The notes under the pieces are model-generated. The model had not been told where the DNA came from. It saw nothing but the letters and a program-made list of their open reading frames with translations, and made no database searches. The position numbers were made by a program, and so were the translations under genes. DNA of 64,000 bases from Streptomyces sp. WMMB303 (GTDB lineage Bacteria; Actinomycetota; Actinomycetes; Streptomycetales; Streptomycetaceae). The first letter of the stretch is position 1. The number at the start of each line of letters is the position of its first letter. The DNA lies in NCBI RefSeq assembly GCF_029351045.1, contig NZ_JARKIN010000001.1:2796001-2860000 (forward strand), in the 5' to 3' direction. Positions 1 through 8,302 of this stretch are shown here, piece by piece.

Positions 1-1574
1 CCGGAGGCGGGCACGACAGCCGCCGCGGCGGCGTCACCGGAGTACGCGGTGAACCAGGCGTTCGGCTTCTTCTGCCCGTCGACCTCCGCGGAGCCGGTCT
101 TCGCTCCGAAGTCCCCGCTCATCCCGGCCATCGGCTGGGCCGCGGTGCCGCCGGTGGCGGTGACCTTCATCAGGGACTTGAGGTCCTTGTGCACGCCCGG
201 CTTCATGGCGCGCGGCGCCTTGGCGAGGGTGCGGTCGTCGACCGACGGGGGCACCACGTACGGCTGCCGGAAGGTGCCGTTCTGCACGGTGGCGGAGACG
301 GACGCCATGTTGAGCGGGTTCATCCGCACGCCGCCCTGGCCCATGAGCGAGGCGGCCATCTGGGCGTCGGACTGGACCGGGACCCGGCCGTCGAACGTGG
401 TGGTGCCGGTCTTCCAGTTGAGGCCGATGCCGAAGACGTCCCGGGCCTCCTTGGTGAGGTCGTCGTCCTTCAGCTCGGGCGCCTGGCTGATGAAGGCGGT
501 GTTGCAGGAGCGGGCGAAGCTCTGCGCGAAGGTGCCGTGCTTGATCTCGAAGTTGTCGTCGTTGTGGAACTTCCAGCCGCCGTACGTGAAGTACTTGGGG
601 CACGGGTGGGTCTTGCCGGGCGAGGCGAGGCCCTTGTCGAGCAGCATGGCGCTGGTGACGACCTTCATGGTGGAGCCGGGGGCCAGCGAGCCCTGCAGCG
701 CGCTGTTGAAGCCCTTGGCGGGGGAGTTGGCGATGGCCAGGATCTCGCCGGTGCTGGGCTTGACGGCGACCACGGAGGCCTTCTTCTTGCCCTTGACGGC
801 GGCCTCGGCCGCACGCTGCGCCCCGGCGTCGATGGTCGTCTTCAGCTTTCCGGGCGTGGGCTCGGAGAGCTGGTGCAGCACGGTGTCGGTCTTGCCCTTG
901 GCGTCGACGATGCGCGTCTGCACGCCCGGGGAGCCCTCGGTCTTGTCGCCGTAGCGCTTGCCGATGTCGCGGATCACCCCGGCGAGGGCGGGGTGGTCCT
1001 CGGCACTGAGCGCCGAGCCGTCCCGGTCCACGGCGGTGACGGGCGGGGTGCCCGACTCGTCGGTGACGATGGTCCGGCCGTCCTTGAGCTTGGGGTGCAG
1101 CACGGAGGGCTTCCACTCGACCACGGGCTCGCCGGTCTTCGCGGCCCGGACGATCTTCAGCGCCGAGTCGTACTTCCAGGCGGCGTCCTTCTTGCCGTAG
1201 GCGACCCGCGCGGTGACGCCGAAGGGCACCTTCTCGCCGTCGGCCGCCTCGGGGGTGGCCGCGACCTTGGAGACGTGGGCCTTGCTGCGGAAGGCGCCGA
1301 GTGCCTTGGCGGCCGCTGCGGAGTCGTCGGTCAGCGCGGCGGCCTTCTTGGTGTCGCCCTCGGCCCAGGCGCCCAGGAATTCCTTGGCGGCGGTGCGCAC
1401 TTCGGCCGCGCTGAGCGGGCCCTTCTTGGCCTCGGCCGCCTTGCTGTCCGCGGCGACGGTGCTCTGGGCCTCCTCGTCGTCGCTGCCGACGAGGGCGTAG
1501 ACGCCGACGCCGGCGAGCCCGACGACGGCGGCCGCGACCCCGCCGATCACGGCCATCTTCTGTGTGTCGCGCAT
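1..1574 (-). CDS. Penicillin-binding protein, transpeptidase (3' end outside window)
   Basis: Class B-type penicillin-binding protein that cross-links peptidoglycan outside the membrane. It starts at ATG 1574 with a short N-terminal membrane anchor (residues about 7-28). An NTF2/MecA-N-like domain follows (about 40-150), then a linker domain and the transpeptidase domain. All three active-site motifs are visible: STMK with nucleophile Ser301, SCN at 356-358 and KTG at 492-494 followed by SAE. The frame is still open at base 1, so only a short C-terminal tail is missing. It lies downstream of pmt on the same strand, but a 355-bp gap with a hairpin and a possible sigma-E-type promoter suggests separate transcription. 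Family assignment is firm; the exact PBP number is not. Confidence 0.9.
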   Translation of the reverse strand, partial: MRDTQKMAVIGGVAAAVVGLAGVGVYALVGSDDEEAQSTVAADSKAAEAKKGPLSAAEVRTAAKEFLGAWAEGDTKKAAALTDDSAAAAKALGAFRSKAHVSKVAATPEAADGEKVPFGVTARVAYGKKDAAWKYDSALKIVRAAKTGEPVVEWKPSVLHPKLKDGRTIVTDESGTPPVTAVDRDGSALSAEDHPALAGVIRDIGKRYGDKTEGSPGVQTRIVDAKGKTDTVLHQLSEPTPGKLKTTIDAGAQRAAEAAVKGKKKASVVAVKPSTGEILAIANSPAKGFNSALQGSLAPGSTMKVVTSAMLLDKGLASPGKTHPCPKYFTYGGWKFHNDDNFEIKHGTFAQSFARSCNTAFISQAPELKDDDLTKEARDVFGIGLNWKTGTTTFDGRVPVQSDAQMAASLMGQGGVRMNPLNMASVSATVQNGTFRQPYVVPPSVDDRTLAKAPRAMKPGVHKDLKSLMKVTATGGTAAQPMAGMSGDFGAKTGSAEVDGQKKPNAWFTAYSGDAAAAAVVPAS

Positions 1575-1929
1575 CCGCGTTCTGCCCCTCCACCCGCCTT
1601 GGCCCGGTCTGCCGGCCGAAGTCCTGACGCGTGGCACCCTAGAGCACGTCCATGACAGAACGTGCCCTCGTATGCCCGTTCAGCCCCTTCTGCCGGTGTT
1701 CTGCTCCCCCGTGTGGCCCGGATTCCGCCGGTGGCCGGCGGTCCGGACCGAGGAACGGAACCGCCGCCCCTCGGGGCCGCGCTGCCGCGGCCCCTGGGGC
1801 AGACGAGCAGCGCGGGGCGATCGGTTCCGTATCACGGCCTTGTGTCCGAATCGCGATCTTCGCTGAGCGTTTTCGTGACCTGCCAGTTCACTTGGCAGGC
1901 CCTTCCGGTCGGAGTGCGCCCACTTCAGG
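1575..1929 (-). promoter_or_regulatory. Upstream region of the PBP gene with a candidate sigma-E-type promoter (1801-1828)
   Basis: No gene seen. On the minus strand GGAAC (1828-1824), a 17-bp spacer and TCGTCT (1806-1801) resemble the Streptomyces sigma-E cell-envelope-stress promoter (GGAAC ... CGTC). A cell-wall enzyme is a plausible sigma-E target. The 5' leader would be over 200 nt long and the match is short, so this is a weak call. Confidence 0.3.
1879..1899 (-). terminator. Hairpin downstream of pmt
   Basis: Perfect 7-bp inverted repeat CCTGCCA/TGGCAGG with a 7-nt loop, about 30 nt after the pmt stop codon. There is no T-tract, which is usual in Streptomyces. Probable terminator. Confidence 0.4.
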
Positions 1930-3726
1930 TCAGATCCAGGAGTCAAGCCACATCCGGTGCCGCCACTCGCCCAGCGGAATCGTCTGCCCGGTGTAGATCG
2001 GCCAGAAATAGACGAAGTTCCAGACGATCAGCAGCCCGACCACGCCCACCCCGACCACGCCCAGGGTGCGCCGCCTGTCATCCGCACCCGGCGGCCCGGT
2101 CAGCGCCCCGGCCGCCATCGCCAGGCCGAGGCACAGGAAGGGGAGGAACACCACGGCGTAGAACAGGAAGATGGTGCGCTCCTGATACAGGAACCAGGGC
2201 AGATAGCCGGCGGCGACGCCGCACAGGATCGCGCCCGCGCGCCAGTCGCGGCGCAGCAGCCAGCGGTAGCCGACGTACAGGAGCGCCACGCAGGCGGCCC
2301 ACCACAGCACCGGGGTCCCCAGCGCCAGGACTTCGCGGGCGCAGCCCTCGGCCTTGTCGGTGCAGCCGTCGGAACCCGCCTCGGGCGACTCGTAGAAGTA
2401 GGAGACGGGACGGCCCAGGACCAGCCAGCTCCATGGGTTCGACTGGTAGGTGTGCCCGGAGGTGAGGTTGACGTGGAAGTCGTAGACCTCGCTCTCATAG
2501 TGCCACAGGCTGCGCAGCGGCCCCGGCAGCCAGCCCCACGGGCCGGCCGCTCCCTGCTCGTCCGCCCAGCTCCGGAAGTAGCCGCCGGAGGTGGCGAACC
2601 AGCCCGTCCAGGAGGCGACGTAGGTGGCCACCGCGACGCAGGGCAGGGAGAGGAACGCGGGCACCGCGTCCCGGGTGAGCATGGCCGGCACCGGGCGGGA
2701 GGCGCCCGCGGTACGGCGCGCCCCCACGTCCCACAGGACGGTCAGCAGCCCGAAAGCGGCCAGCACGTACAGGCCGTTCCACTTGGTGGCGCAGGCCAGC
2801 CCGAGGCACACCCCGGCCGCCAGCCGCCACGGCCGCAGGCCCAGTCGCGTCCGGTCCGCGACGGCCGCGTCGGGCAGCGGAGCGCCGCTGCCGTCACCCG
2901 CGTCGCCACCGGCCCGCGGCAACCGGGCCGCGAGCCGTTCCCTGGACCTGTCGCGGTCGACGAGCAGGCAGCCGAACGCGGCCAGCACCCAGAACATCAC
3001 CACCAGGTCCAGCAGCGCGACCCGGCTCATCACGAAGTGCAGCCCGTCCACGGCCATCAGGGCACCCGCCAGGCAGCCCAGCGTCGTGGAGCGGAACAGC
3101 CGGCGCCCGATGCGGCACAGCATCAGCACCGACAGGGTGCCCAGCAGCGCCGTCATGAACCGCCAGCCGAACGGGTCGAGCCCGAAGGCGGCCTCGCCGA
3201 GCCCGATCACCCACTTCCCGACGGTCGGGTGGACGACGTAGGAGCCCTCCGGAGAGAGCGGGATGCGCTGCGGATCGCCCAGGATGCGCTCGTTGGCGTT
3301 GTCCGGCCAGGTCCCCTCGTACCCGAAGTGGATCAGCGACCAGGCGTCCTTGGCGTAGTACGTCTCATCGAATATGACGGCGTGCGGCGAGCCGAGCTGC
3401 CAGAACCGCAGGGCTCCCGCGAGGAGCGCGACCAGCAGCGGTCCGCCCCAGGCCGCCCAGCGCGCCAGCCGCAGCGACACCTCGGGCCCCAGCCCGAAGA
3501 CGGCGCCCACCCGCGGATCGGGCGCAGGGAACGGCGGGGTGAGGCGTTCGCGGACACCGGCGCGCGGCCGGGCCGCGTAGCCGAAGCGGCGCAGCCGCAC
3601 CTGCCACGGGGGGAGCGGCGGCGGGCCGCCCTCGTCCCCGGCGCTGCCCTCGCAGCCCGGGCCGCCGGGCCCGTCCTGCCTGCGGTCGGCGTCCCCCACG
3701 GTGTCACTGGTCGTCACGCGGGCCAT
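1930..3726 (-). CDS. pmt: Dolichyl/polyprenyl-phosphate-mannose protein mannosyltransferase
   Basis: Membrane-embedded GT39-family enzyme that moves mannose from polyprenyl-phosphate-mannose onto Ser/Thr of exported proteins. Start ATG 3726 gives 598 residues. A charged cytoplasmic N-terminus of about 90 residues precedes the first membrane helix (VALLAGALRFWQLG). The family's acidic motif follows in the first external loop (FDETYYAKDAW), then the GKW motif, about ten membrane spans and a C-terminal four-helix PMT domain. It is divergent from rsmI (78 bp apart), the same pairing as Rv1002c/Rv1003 in Mycobacterium tuberculosis. In S. coelicolor this enzyme (SCO3154) is needed for phage phiC31 infection. 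Identification is firm. Confidence 0.93.
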   Translation of the reverse strand: MARVTTSDTVGDADRRQDGPGGPGCEGSAGDEGGPPPLPPWQVRLRRFGYAARPRAGVRERLTPPFPAPDPRVGAVFGLGPEVSLRLARWAAWGGPLLVALLAGALRFWQLGSPHAVIFDETYYAKDAWSLIHFGYEGTWPDNANERILGDPQRIPLSPEGSYVVHPTVGKWVIGLGEAAFGLDPFGWRFMTALLGTLSVLMLCRIGRRLFRSTTLGCLAGALMAVDGLHFVMSRVALLDLVVMFWVLAAFGCLLVDRDRSRERLAARLPRAGGDAGDGSGAPLPDAAVADRTRLGLRPWRLAAGVCLGLACATKWNGLYVLAAFGLLTVLWDVGARRTAGASRPVPAMLTRDAVPAFLSLPCVAVATYVASWTGWFATSGGYFRSWADEQGAAGPWGWLPGPLRSLWHYESEVYDFHVNLTSGHTYQSNPWSWLVLGRPVSYFYESPEAGSDGCTDKAEGCAREVLALGTPVLWWAACVALLYVGYRWLLRRDWRAGAILCGVAAGYLPWFLYQERTIFLFYAVVFLPFLCLGLAMAAGALTGPPGADDRRRTLGVVGVGVVGLLIVWNFVYFWPIYTGQTIPLGEWRHRMWLDSWI

Positions 3727-3804
3727 CGTAGGGACCGCGCGGACGGCGTGTGCCGCCGCGTCACCGCTGCGGGATCGGACGGGTGACGCTGCGAGGATGG
3801 ACGG

Positions 3805-4659
3805 GTGACTGGAACGCTCGTCCTCGCCGGGACCCCCATCGGTGACCCTTCCGACGCCCCGCCGCGCCTCGCGGCCGAGCTGACCGCCGCCGACATCGTC
3901 GCCGCCGAGGACACCCGTCGGCTGCGCAGGCTGACCCAGGCGCTCGGCGTGGCCCCGGGCGGGCGGATCGTCTCCTACTTCGAGGGCAACGAGGCCGCCC
4001 GCACGCCGGAGCTGGCCGAGGCGCTGGCGGGCGGCGCCCGGGTGGTGCTGGTGACCGACGCCGGGATGCCCTCGGTGTCCGACCCGGGCTACCGGCTGGT
4101 GGCCGCCGCCGTGCAGCACGGGGTGCGGGTGACCGCGGTCCCGGGCCCCTCCGCGGTGCTGACGGCGCTGGCGGTCTCGGGGCTGCCGGTGGACCGGTTC
4201 TGTTTCGAGGGGTTCCTGCCGCGCAAGCCCGGCGAGCGGCGCGGCAGGCTGCGCGAGGCGGCCGAGGAGCGCCGCACCCTGGTGTACTTCGAGGCGCCGC
4301 ACCGGCTGGAGGCCACGCTCACCGCCATGGCCGAGGTGTTCGGCGCGGAGCGGGAGGCCGCGGTGTGCCGGGAGCTGACCAAGACCTACGAGCAGGTGCG
4401 GCGCGGCCCGCTGGCGGAGCTGGCCGAGTGGGCCGCCGAGGGCGTGCGCGGGGAGATCACGGTCGTGGTCCGGGGGGCCGAGCCGCCCGCAGCGGGCGAG
4501 GCGGACGCGGCGGAGCTGGCGCGCCGGGTCGCGGAGCGCGAGGCCGCGGGCCAGGTGCGCAAGGAGGCCATCGCGGAGGTGGCCCGCGGCGCCGGGGTGC
4601 CCAAGCGGGAGGTCTTCGACGCGGTGGTCGCCGTGAAGAACGCCGGGCCGCGCCGATAG
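3805..4659 (+). CDS. rsmI: 16S rRNA (cytidine1402-2'-O)-methyltransferase RsmI
   Basis: SAM-dependent methyltransferase that 2'-O-methylates C1402 in the ribosomal P site. GTG start at 3805, 284 residues, the usual length. It has the tetrapyrrole-methylase fold: N-terminal LVLAGTPIGD, then AAEDTRRL, the conserved TDAGMPSVSDPG, the VPGPSAVLTAL segment and YFEAPHRL. The C-terminal tail (KREVFDAVVA) is the short RsmI HTH-like end. Divergent from pmt as in other actinobacteria. Confidence 0.95.
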   Translation: MTGTLVLAGTPIGDPSDAPPRLAAELTAADIVAAEDTRRLRRLTQALGVAPGGRIVSYFEGNEAARTPELAEALAGGARVVLVTDAGMPSVSDPGYRLVAAAVQHGVRVTAVPGPSAVLTALAVSGLPVDRFCFEGFLPRKPGERRGRLREAAEERRTLVYFEAPHRLEATLTAMAEVFGAEREAAVCRELTKTYEQVRRGPLAELAEWAAEGVRGEITVVVRGAEPPAAGEADAAELARRVAEREAAGQVRKEAIAEVARGAGVPKREVFDAVVAVKNAGPRR

Positions 4660-4660
4660 C

Positions 4661-4698
4661 GCGCGAGGGGCGCGGGTGCGCGCGAGGGGCGCGGGTGC
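4661..4698. repeat. Two tandem copies of a 19-bp GC-rich unit
   Basis: The unit GCGCGAGGGGCGCGGGTGC occurs at 4661-4679 and 4680-4698, directly after the rsmI stop and leading into the hairpin at 4694-4724. Probably slippage in a terminator region. Confidence 0.7.
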
Positions 4699-4724
4699 GC
4701 GCGCCGAGCGCGGGCGCGCGCACC
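4694..4724 (+). terminator. Strong GC hairpin after rsmI
   Basis: An 11-bp perfect stem (GGTGCGCGCGC paired with GCGCGCGCACC) around a 9-nt loop, 35 nt past the rsmI stop. No T-tract. Likely rsmI terminator. Confidence 0.55.
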
Positions 4725-4992
4725 GGCGTGGAAAAGGGTGCCGAATTGCGGATGTGCGCGGCGGAAGCAGTGGTGGGCGCGCGGGTGAGCACAGGAATCC
4801 ACGCTTGAGCGGTAAATATGAGTAAAGGACTTTTGCGGATACGCAAAGGGAATGCCCATGGAAGCCCTCCACCTTGACGCCCGGCCAAAATCTCCACAAA
4901 CGAAGAGAAAGGACCGCCGGTCCCGCCTTTCGGACGGCGGTCGCAAGGAGTGCACTGGCAGTGGGCGTATCCGCCCGAAGGAAGGAGCTGCC
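4725..4992 (+). promoter_or_regulatory. Promoter and structured leader of the zinc-ribbon gene
   Basis: No gene seen. The AT-richer stretch 4808-4855 is the likely promoter. The transcript would carry two hairpins: GACCGCCG (4912-4919) pairing with CGGCGGTC (4935-4942), and GGGCG/CGCCC around a 4-nt loop (4963-4976) just before the ribosome binding site GAAGGAG (4980-4986). Two stems in front of a small gene suggest post-transcriptional control. No known riboswitch consensus was recognised. Confidence 0.35.
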
Positions 4993-5283
4993 ATGAAGCA
5001 CGAGAGCGGCAACAGCACGGACCTGGCCGACCAGACTCGGGAGACGGTGCACGAGGCGTACTCGTTCGCCTGCATGAAGTGCGGGCACGGGTGGGAGCAG
5101 GACTACGAGATAGAACACCTCGAATACACCGACGGCAGGCCCCTGGTCGTGTATTACGCGGACGGCAAGCGCGTCCCCTCGCCGCTCACCAAGCCCACGT
5201 GCCGCTTTTGTGACGGACATGTCGTCCGCATCATGCGCTCGGGGCGGGTCTCCAAGGCCGAGGCGGCGCGGCCGCACCACTGA
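4993..5283 (+). CDS. Small zinc-ribbon protein
   Basis: A 96-residue protein with ATG 4993 and a good ribosome binding site. Two CxxC pairs, CMKC near residue 31 and CRFC near 73, would form one zinc ribbon. The part between reads like a compact beta-rich fold (YEIEHLEYTDGRPLVVYYAD). It resembles conserved Streptomyces hypotheticals of unknown role. It may bind nucleic acid or another protein. The structured leader upstream is the oddest thing about it. Confidence 0.75.
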   Translation: MKHESGNSTDLADQTRETVHEAYSFACMKCGHGWEQDYEIEHLEYTDGRPLVVYYADGKRVPSPLTKPTCRFCDGHVVRIMRSGRVSKAEAARPHH

Positions 5284-5360
5284 GGACGTGCGCCGCGGGT
5301 CGCGAGCCGGGGCCCCCGCCGGGCTCCGCCTCGGTGCGGACCGGAGGGACGGCGGGTTCT

Positions 5361-6275
5361 ATGATCGCCGGTATGTCCCCCTCCGCGACCCCTGACGACG
5401 CAGCGCACTCCGCGGCCGGGACCGCGGCCACGAACGCCGCGAAGGCTCGGGCGGCACAGGCACCTCCGCCGCCGCCCGAGCCGCTCGCGTTCCCGGTCGC
5501 GGACTCCCACACCCACCTGGACATGCAGGAGCCGGCCGTCGCCGACGCGCTCGCCGCTGCCGCCGCCGTGGGCGTGACCACGGTCGTGCAGGTCGGCTGC
5601 GACCTGGAGCGCTCCCGCTGGGCCGCCGAGACGGCGGCCACGTGGCAGAACGTGTGGGCCGCCGTCGCACTCCACCCGAACGAGGCCCCCCGGCTGAGCG
5701 CCGAGGGCGGCGAGGAAGCGCTGGACGAGGCGCTCACCGGGATCGAGAAGCTCGCCGCCCTCCCCCAGGTACTGGCGGTCGGCGAGACTGGCCTGGACTA
5801 CTTCCGCACCGGCCCGGAAGGCGTCGCCGCCCAGCAGCGCTCCTTCCGCGCCCACATCGAACTCGCCAAGCGGCTGGACAAGGCGCTGGTCATCCACGAC
5901 CGCGAGGCGCACGCGGACGTACTGCGCATCCTGGAGGAGGAGGGTGCCCCCGAGCGGACCGTCTTCCACTGCTTCTCCGGGGACGCGGAGATGGCGAGGC
6001 TGTGCGCCGCCAAGGGCTGGTTCATGTCCTTCGCCGGGAACATCACCTTCAAGAACGCCCAGCCGCTGCGCGACGCCCTCGCGGTGGTCCCGCCCGAACT
6101 GCTGCTGGTCGAGACGGACGCACCGTTCCTGACCCCCGCGCCCTACCGCGGCCGCCCCAACGCGCCCTACCTGATCCCGGTGACGCTCCGCGCCATGGCC
6201 CGGACCAAGGACCTGGACGAGGAGCGGCTGGCCCGCCACGTGGCCGCGAACACGGCCCGCGCCTTCGGCTACTGA
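5361..6275 (+). CDS. tatD: TatD-family metal-dependent DNase
   Basis: TIM-barrel metal-dependent nuclease/phosphodiesterase with 3'-5' exonuclease-type activity in characterised members. Metal ligands are all present: HTH in DSHTHLD, the Glu of GETGLDY, His in VIHDREAH, His in FHCFSG and Asp in ETDAPFL. ATG 5361 (after GGAGG at 5343-5347) is preferred; GTG 5334 and ATG 5373 are in-frame alternatives. The N-terminal 35 residues are Ala/Pro-rich and not conserved. Heads the tatD-ksgA-ispE group; the 68-bp gap to ksgA leaves no room for rpfB, which usually sits there. Confidence 0.9.
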   Translation: MIAGMSPSATPDDAAHSAAGTAATNAAKARAAQAPPPPPEPLAFPVADSHTHLDMQEPAVADALAAAAAVGVTTVVQVGCDLERSRWAAETAATWQNVWAAVALHPNEAPRLSAEGGEEALDEALTGIEKLAALPQVLAVGETGLDYFRTGPEGVAAQQRSFRAHIELAKRLDKALVIHDREAHADVLRILEEEGAPERTVFHCFSGDAEMARLCAAKGWFMSFAGNITFKNAQPLRDALAVVPPELLLVETDAPFLTPAPYRGRPNAPYLIPVTLRAMARTKDLDEERLARHVAANTARAFGY

Positions 6276-6343
6276 GTCCCCCGCCGGGAGCTGCGGCACC
6301 GCCCGGCGGTCCGGCGCACCCCGCACGGCCGTAAACTGGCGCG

Positions 6344-7309
6344 GTGAGCGCTGCCCCTTCCGACCCGTCCGCCACGCCCGACGCCTCCGGCAGCGGGGTG
6401 CTGCTCGGCCCCGCAGAAGTGCGGGAGCTGGCGGAGACCCTCGGAGTGCGGCCCACCAAGCAGCGCGGGCAGAACTTCGTCATCGACCCGAACACGGTGC
6501 GCCGCATCGTGCGCACCGCCGGGGTCCGCCCGGACGACGTGGTGCTGGAGATCGGCCCCGGGCTCGGCTCGCTCACCCTGGCGCTGCTGGAGACCGCGGC
6601 GGCGGTGACCGCCGTGGAGATCGACGACGCGCTGGCCGCGGCCCTGCCCTCGACCGTGCGGGCCCGGCTGCCCGAGCGGGCCGCGGACTTCCGCCTGGTG
6701 CACGAGGACGCACTGCGGATCGGGGAACTGCCCGGCCCGGCGCCGACCTCGCTGGTGGCCAACCTCCCCTACAACGTGGCCGTCCCGGTGCTGCTGCACC
6801 TGCTGGCCGCCTTCCCGAGCATCGAGCGGACCCTGGTGATGGTGCAGGCGGAGGTCGCAGACCGGCTCGCCGCGCCGCCCGGCTCCAAGGTGTACGGCGT
6901 ACCGTCGGTCAAGGCCGCCTGGTACTGCGAGGTCAAACGCGCCGGGGCGATCGGGCGGAACGTCTTCTGGCCCGCGCCCAACGTCGACTCCGGGCTGGTC
7001 TCGCTGGTGCGGCGCCCGCACCCGCCGGCGGCCGGCGTACCGCGCGAGGAGGTGTTCGCCGTGGTGGACGCGGCGTTCGCGCAGCGCCGCAAAACGCTGC
7101 GGGCCGCGCTCTCCGGGTGGGCGGGCTCCGGCGCCGCGGCCGAGGAGGCGCTCCGCGCGGCCGGGGTGTCCCCGCAGGCCCGCGGCGAGTCGCTGACCGT
7201 CACCGAGTTCGCCGCCGTCGCCGCGCACGGCCCGCGCCGCGACCGCCCACCGCAGCGGCCCGCCCGAACCCCCGGCGACCGGAACCCGCACGAGGAGCGC
7301 AGCACGTGA
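6344..7309 (+). CDS. ksgA: 16S rRNA dimethyladenosine transferase KsgA/RsmA
   Basis: Dimethylates A1518 and A1519 of 16S rRNA late in small-subunit assembly. GTG start at 6344, 321 residues. Motifs: QNFVID near the N-terminus, SAM motif [11 protein letters not shown], motif [13 protein letters not shown] and the catalytic NLPYN. The C-terminus (about 40 residues) is Arg/Pro-rich. Its stop overlaps the ispE start (GTGA), so the two are translationally coupled, an arrangement conserved in actinobacteria. Confidence 0.95.
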   Translation: MSAAPSDPSATPDASGSGVLLGPAEVRELAETLGVRPTKQRGQNFVIDPNTVRRIVRTAGVRPDDVVLEIGPGLGSLTLALLETAAAVTAVEIDDALAAALPSTVRARLPERAADFRLVHEDALRIGELPGPAPTSLVANLPYNVAVPVLLHLLAAFPSIERTLVMVQAEVADRLAAPPGSKVYGVPSVKAAWYCEVKRAGAIGRNVFWPAPNVDSGLVSLVRRPHPPAAGVPREEVFAVVDAAFAQRRKTLRAALSGWAGSGAAAEEALRAAGVSPQARGESLTVTEFAAVAAHGPRRDRPPQRPARTPGDRNPHEERST

Positions 7310-8247
7310 CCCAGCCAGCAGCCAGCACCGCCGAGACGGTCACCGTCCGCGTCCCGGCCAAGGTCAATGTGCAGCTCGCGGTCGGCGGGGTGCGCCCCGA
7401 CGGCTTCCACGGCCTGGCCAACGTGTTCCTCGCCGTCGGCCTGTACGACTCGGTCAGCGCCACCCGCGCCGAGGCGCCGCTGCTCACCGTCTCCGGGCCG
7501 GACGCAGCGCTGGTGCCGCAGGACCGCACCAATCTGGCGGCCCGCGCGGCGGCACTGCTGGCCGCGCGGCACGGGCTGACCGCCGATGTGCACCTGCACA
7601 TCGCCAAGGACATCCCCGTCGCGGGCGGAATGGCGGGCGGCAGCGCGGACGCCGCGGGCGCCCTGCTGGCCTGCGACCGGCTGTGGGGGCTGCACAGTCC
7701 GCGCGATGAGCTGCTGGAACTCTGCGCCGAGCTGGGCTCGGACGTGCCGTTCAGCTTCGCGGGCGGCGCCGCGCTCGGGGAGGGCCGGGGCGAGGTGCTG
7801 ACCCCGCTGGAGGTCGGCGGCGTCTTCCACTGGGTGTTCGCGATCGCGGACGGCGGGCTGTCGACTCCGGCCGTCTACCGGGAGTGCGACCGGCTGCGGG
7901 AGGCCGCGGGGACGGGTTCCTCGGCCGCGGACGTACCCGAACCGGCCGCCTCCCAGGAGCTGCTGGCGGCACTGCGCGCGGGCGACGCCGCGGCGCTGGC
8001 CGCGGCCCTGCGCAACGACCTGCAGCCGGCCGCGCTCTCGCTGCGCCCCGCACTGGCCGAGACCCTGGAGACCGGGCTGGCCGCCGGCGCGCTGGCGGCG
8101 CTGGTCTCCGGCTCCGGCCCCACCTGCGCGTTCCTGGTGGCCGACCCCGACGCGGCGACCCGAGTCGCACACGCTCTCACCGCTTCCGGGACCTGCCGCG
8201 GGGCGCGCGCCACAACGGGCCCGGCGCCGGGCGCCGGTCTCGTGTGA
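7306..8247 (+). CDS. ispE: 4-(cytidine 5'-diphospho)-2-C-methyl-D-erythritol kinase
   Basis: GHMP-family kinase of the MEP isoprenoid pathway; phosphorylates CDP-methylerythritol at the 2-OH. GTG 7306 overlaps the ksgA stop by 4 nt and gives 313 residues. Visible motifs are the N-terminal [10 protein letters not shown], the phosphate loop [14 protein letters not shown], the catalytic region GSDVPFSF and the C-terminal [11 protein letters not shown] longer frame begins upstream at 7117, but the extra part lies inside ksgA and is a shadow. Confidence 0.94.
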   Translation: MTQPAASTAETVTVRVPAKVNVQLAVGGVRPDGFHGLANVFLAVGLYDSVSATRAEAPLLTVSGPDAALVPQDRTNLAARAAALLAARHGLTADVHLHIAKDIPVAGGMAGGSADAAGALLACDRLWGLHSPRDELLELCAELGSDVPFSFAGGAALGEGRGEVLTPLEVGGVFHWVFAIADGGLSTPAVYRECDRLREAAGTGSSAADVPEPAASQELLAALRAGDAAALAAALRNDLQPAALSLRPALAETLETGLAAGALAALVSGSGPTCAFLVADPDAATRVAHALTASGTCRGARATTGPAPGAGLV

Positions 8248-8302
8248 GCCGGCGGACCCGCCGCTCCTCGGGCCCCGCGCCCTCTCACGTCCGTCCCACC
8301 GG

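Noticed and set aside
34..1593. Long minus-strand frame of 519 residues over the PBP gene
   Set aside because: Arg/Gly-rich shadow in the wrong frame; the true PBP frame carries STMK, SCN and KTG motifs and runs off the left edge.
4661..4724. Short GC repeats that could suggest a CRISPR or origin
   Set aside because: Only two tandem 19-bp units with no spacers, followed by a terminator-like hairpin.
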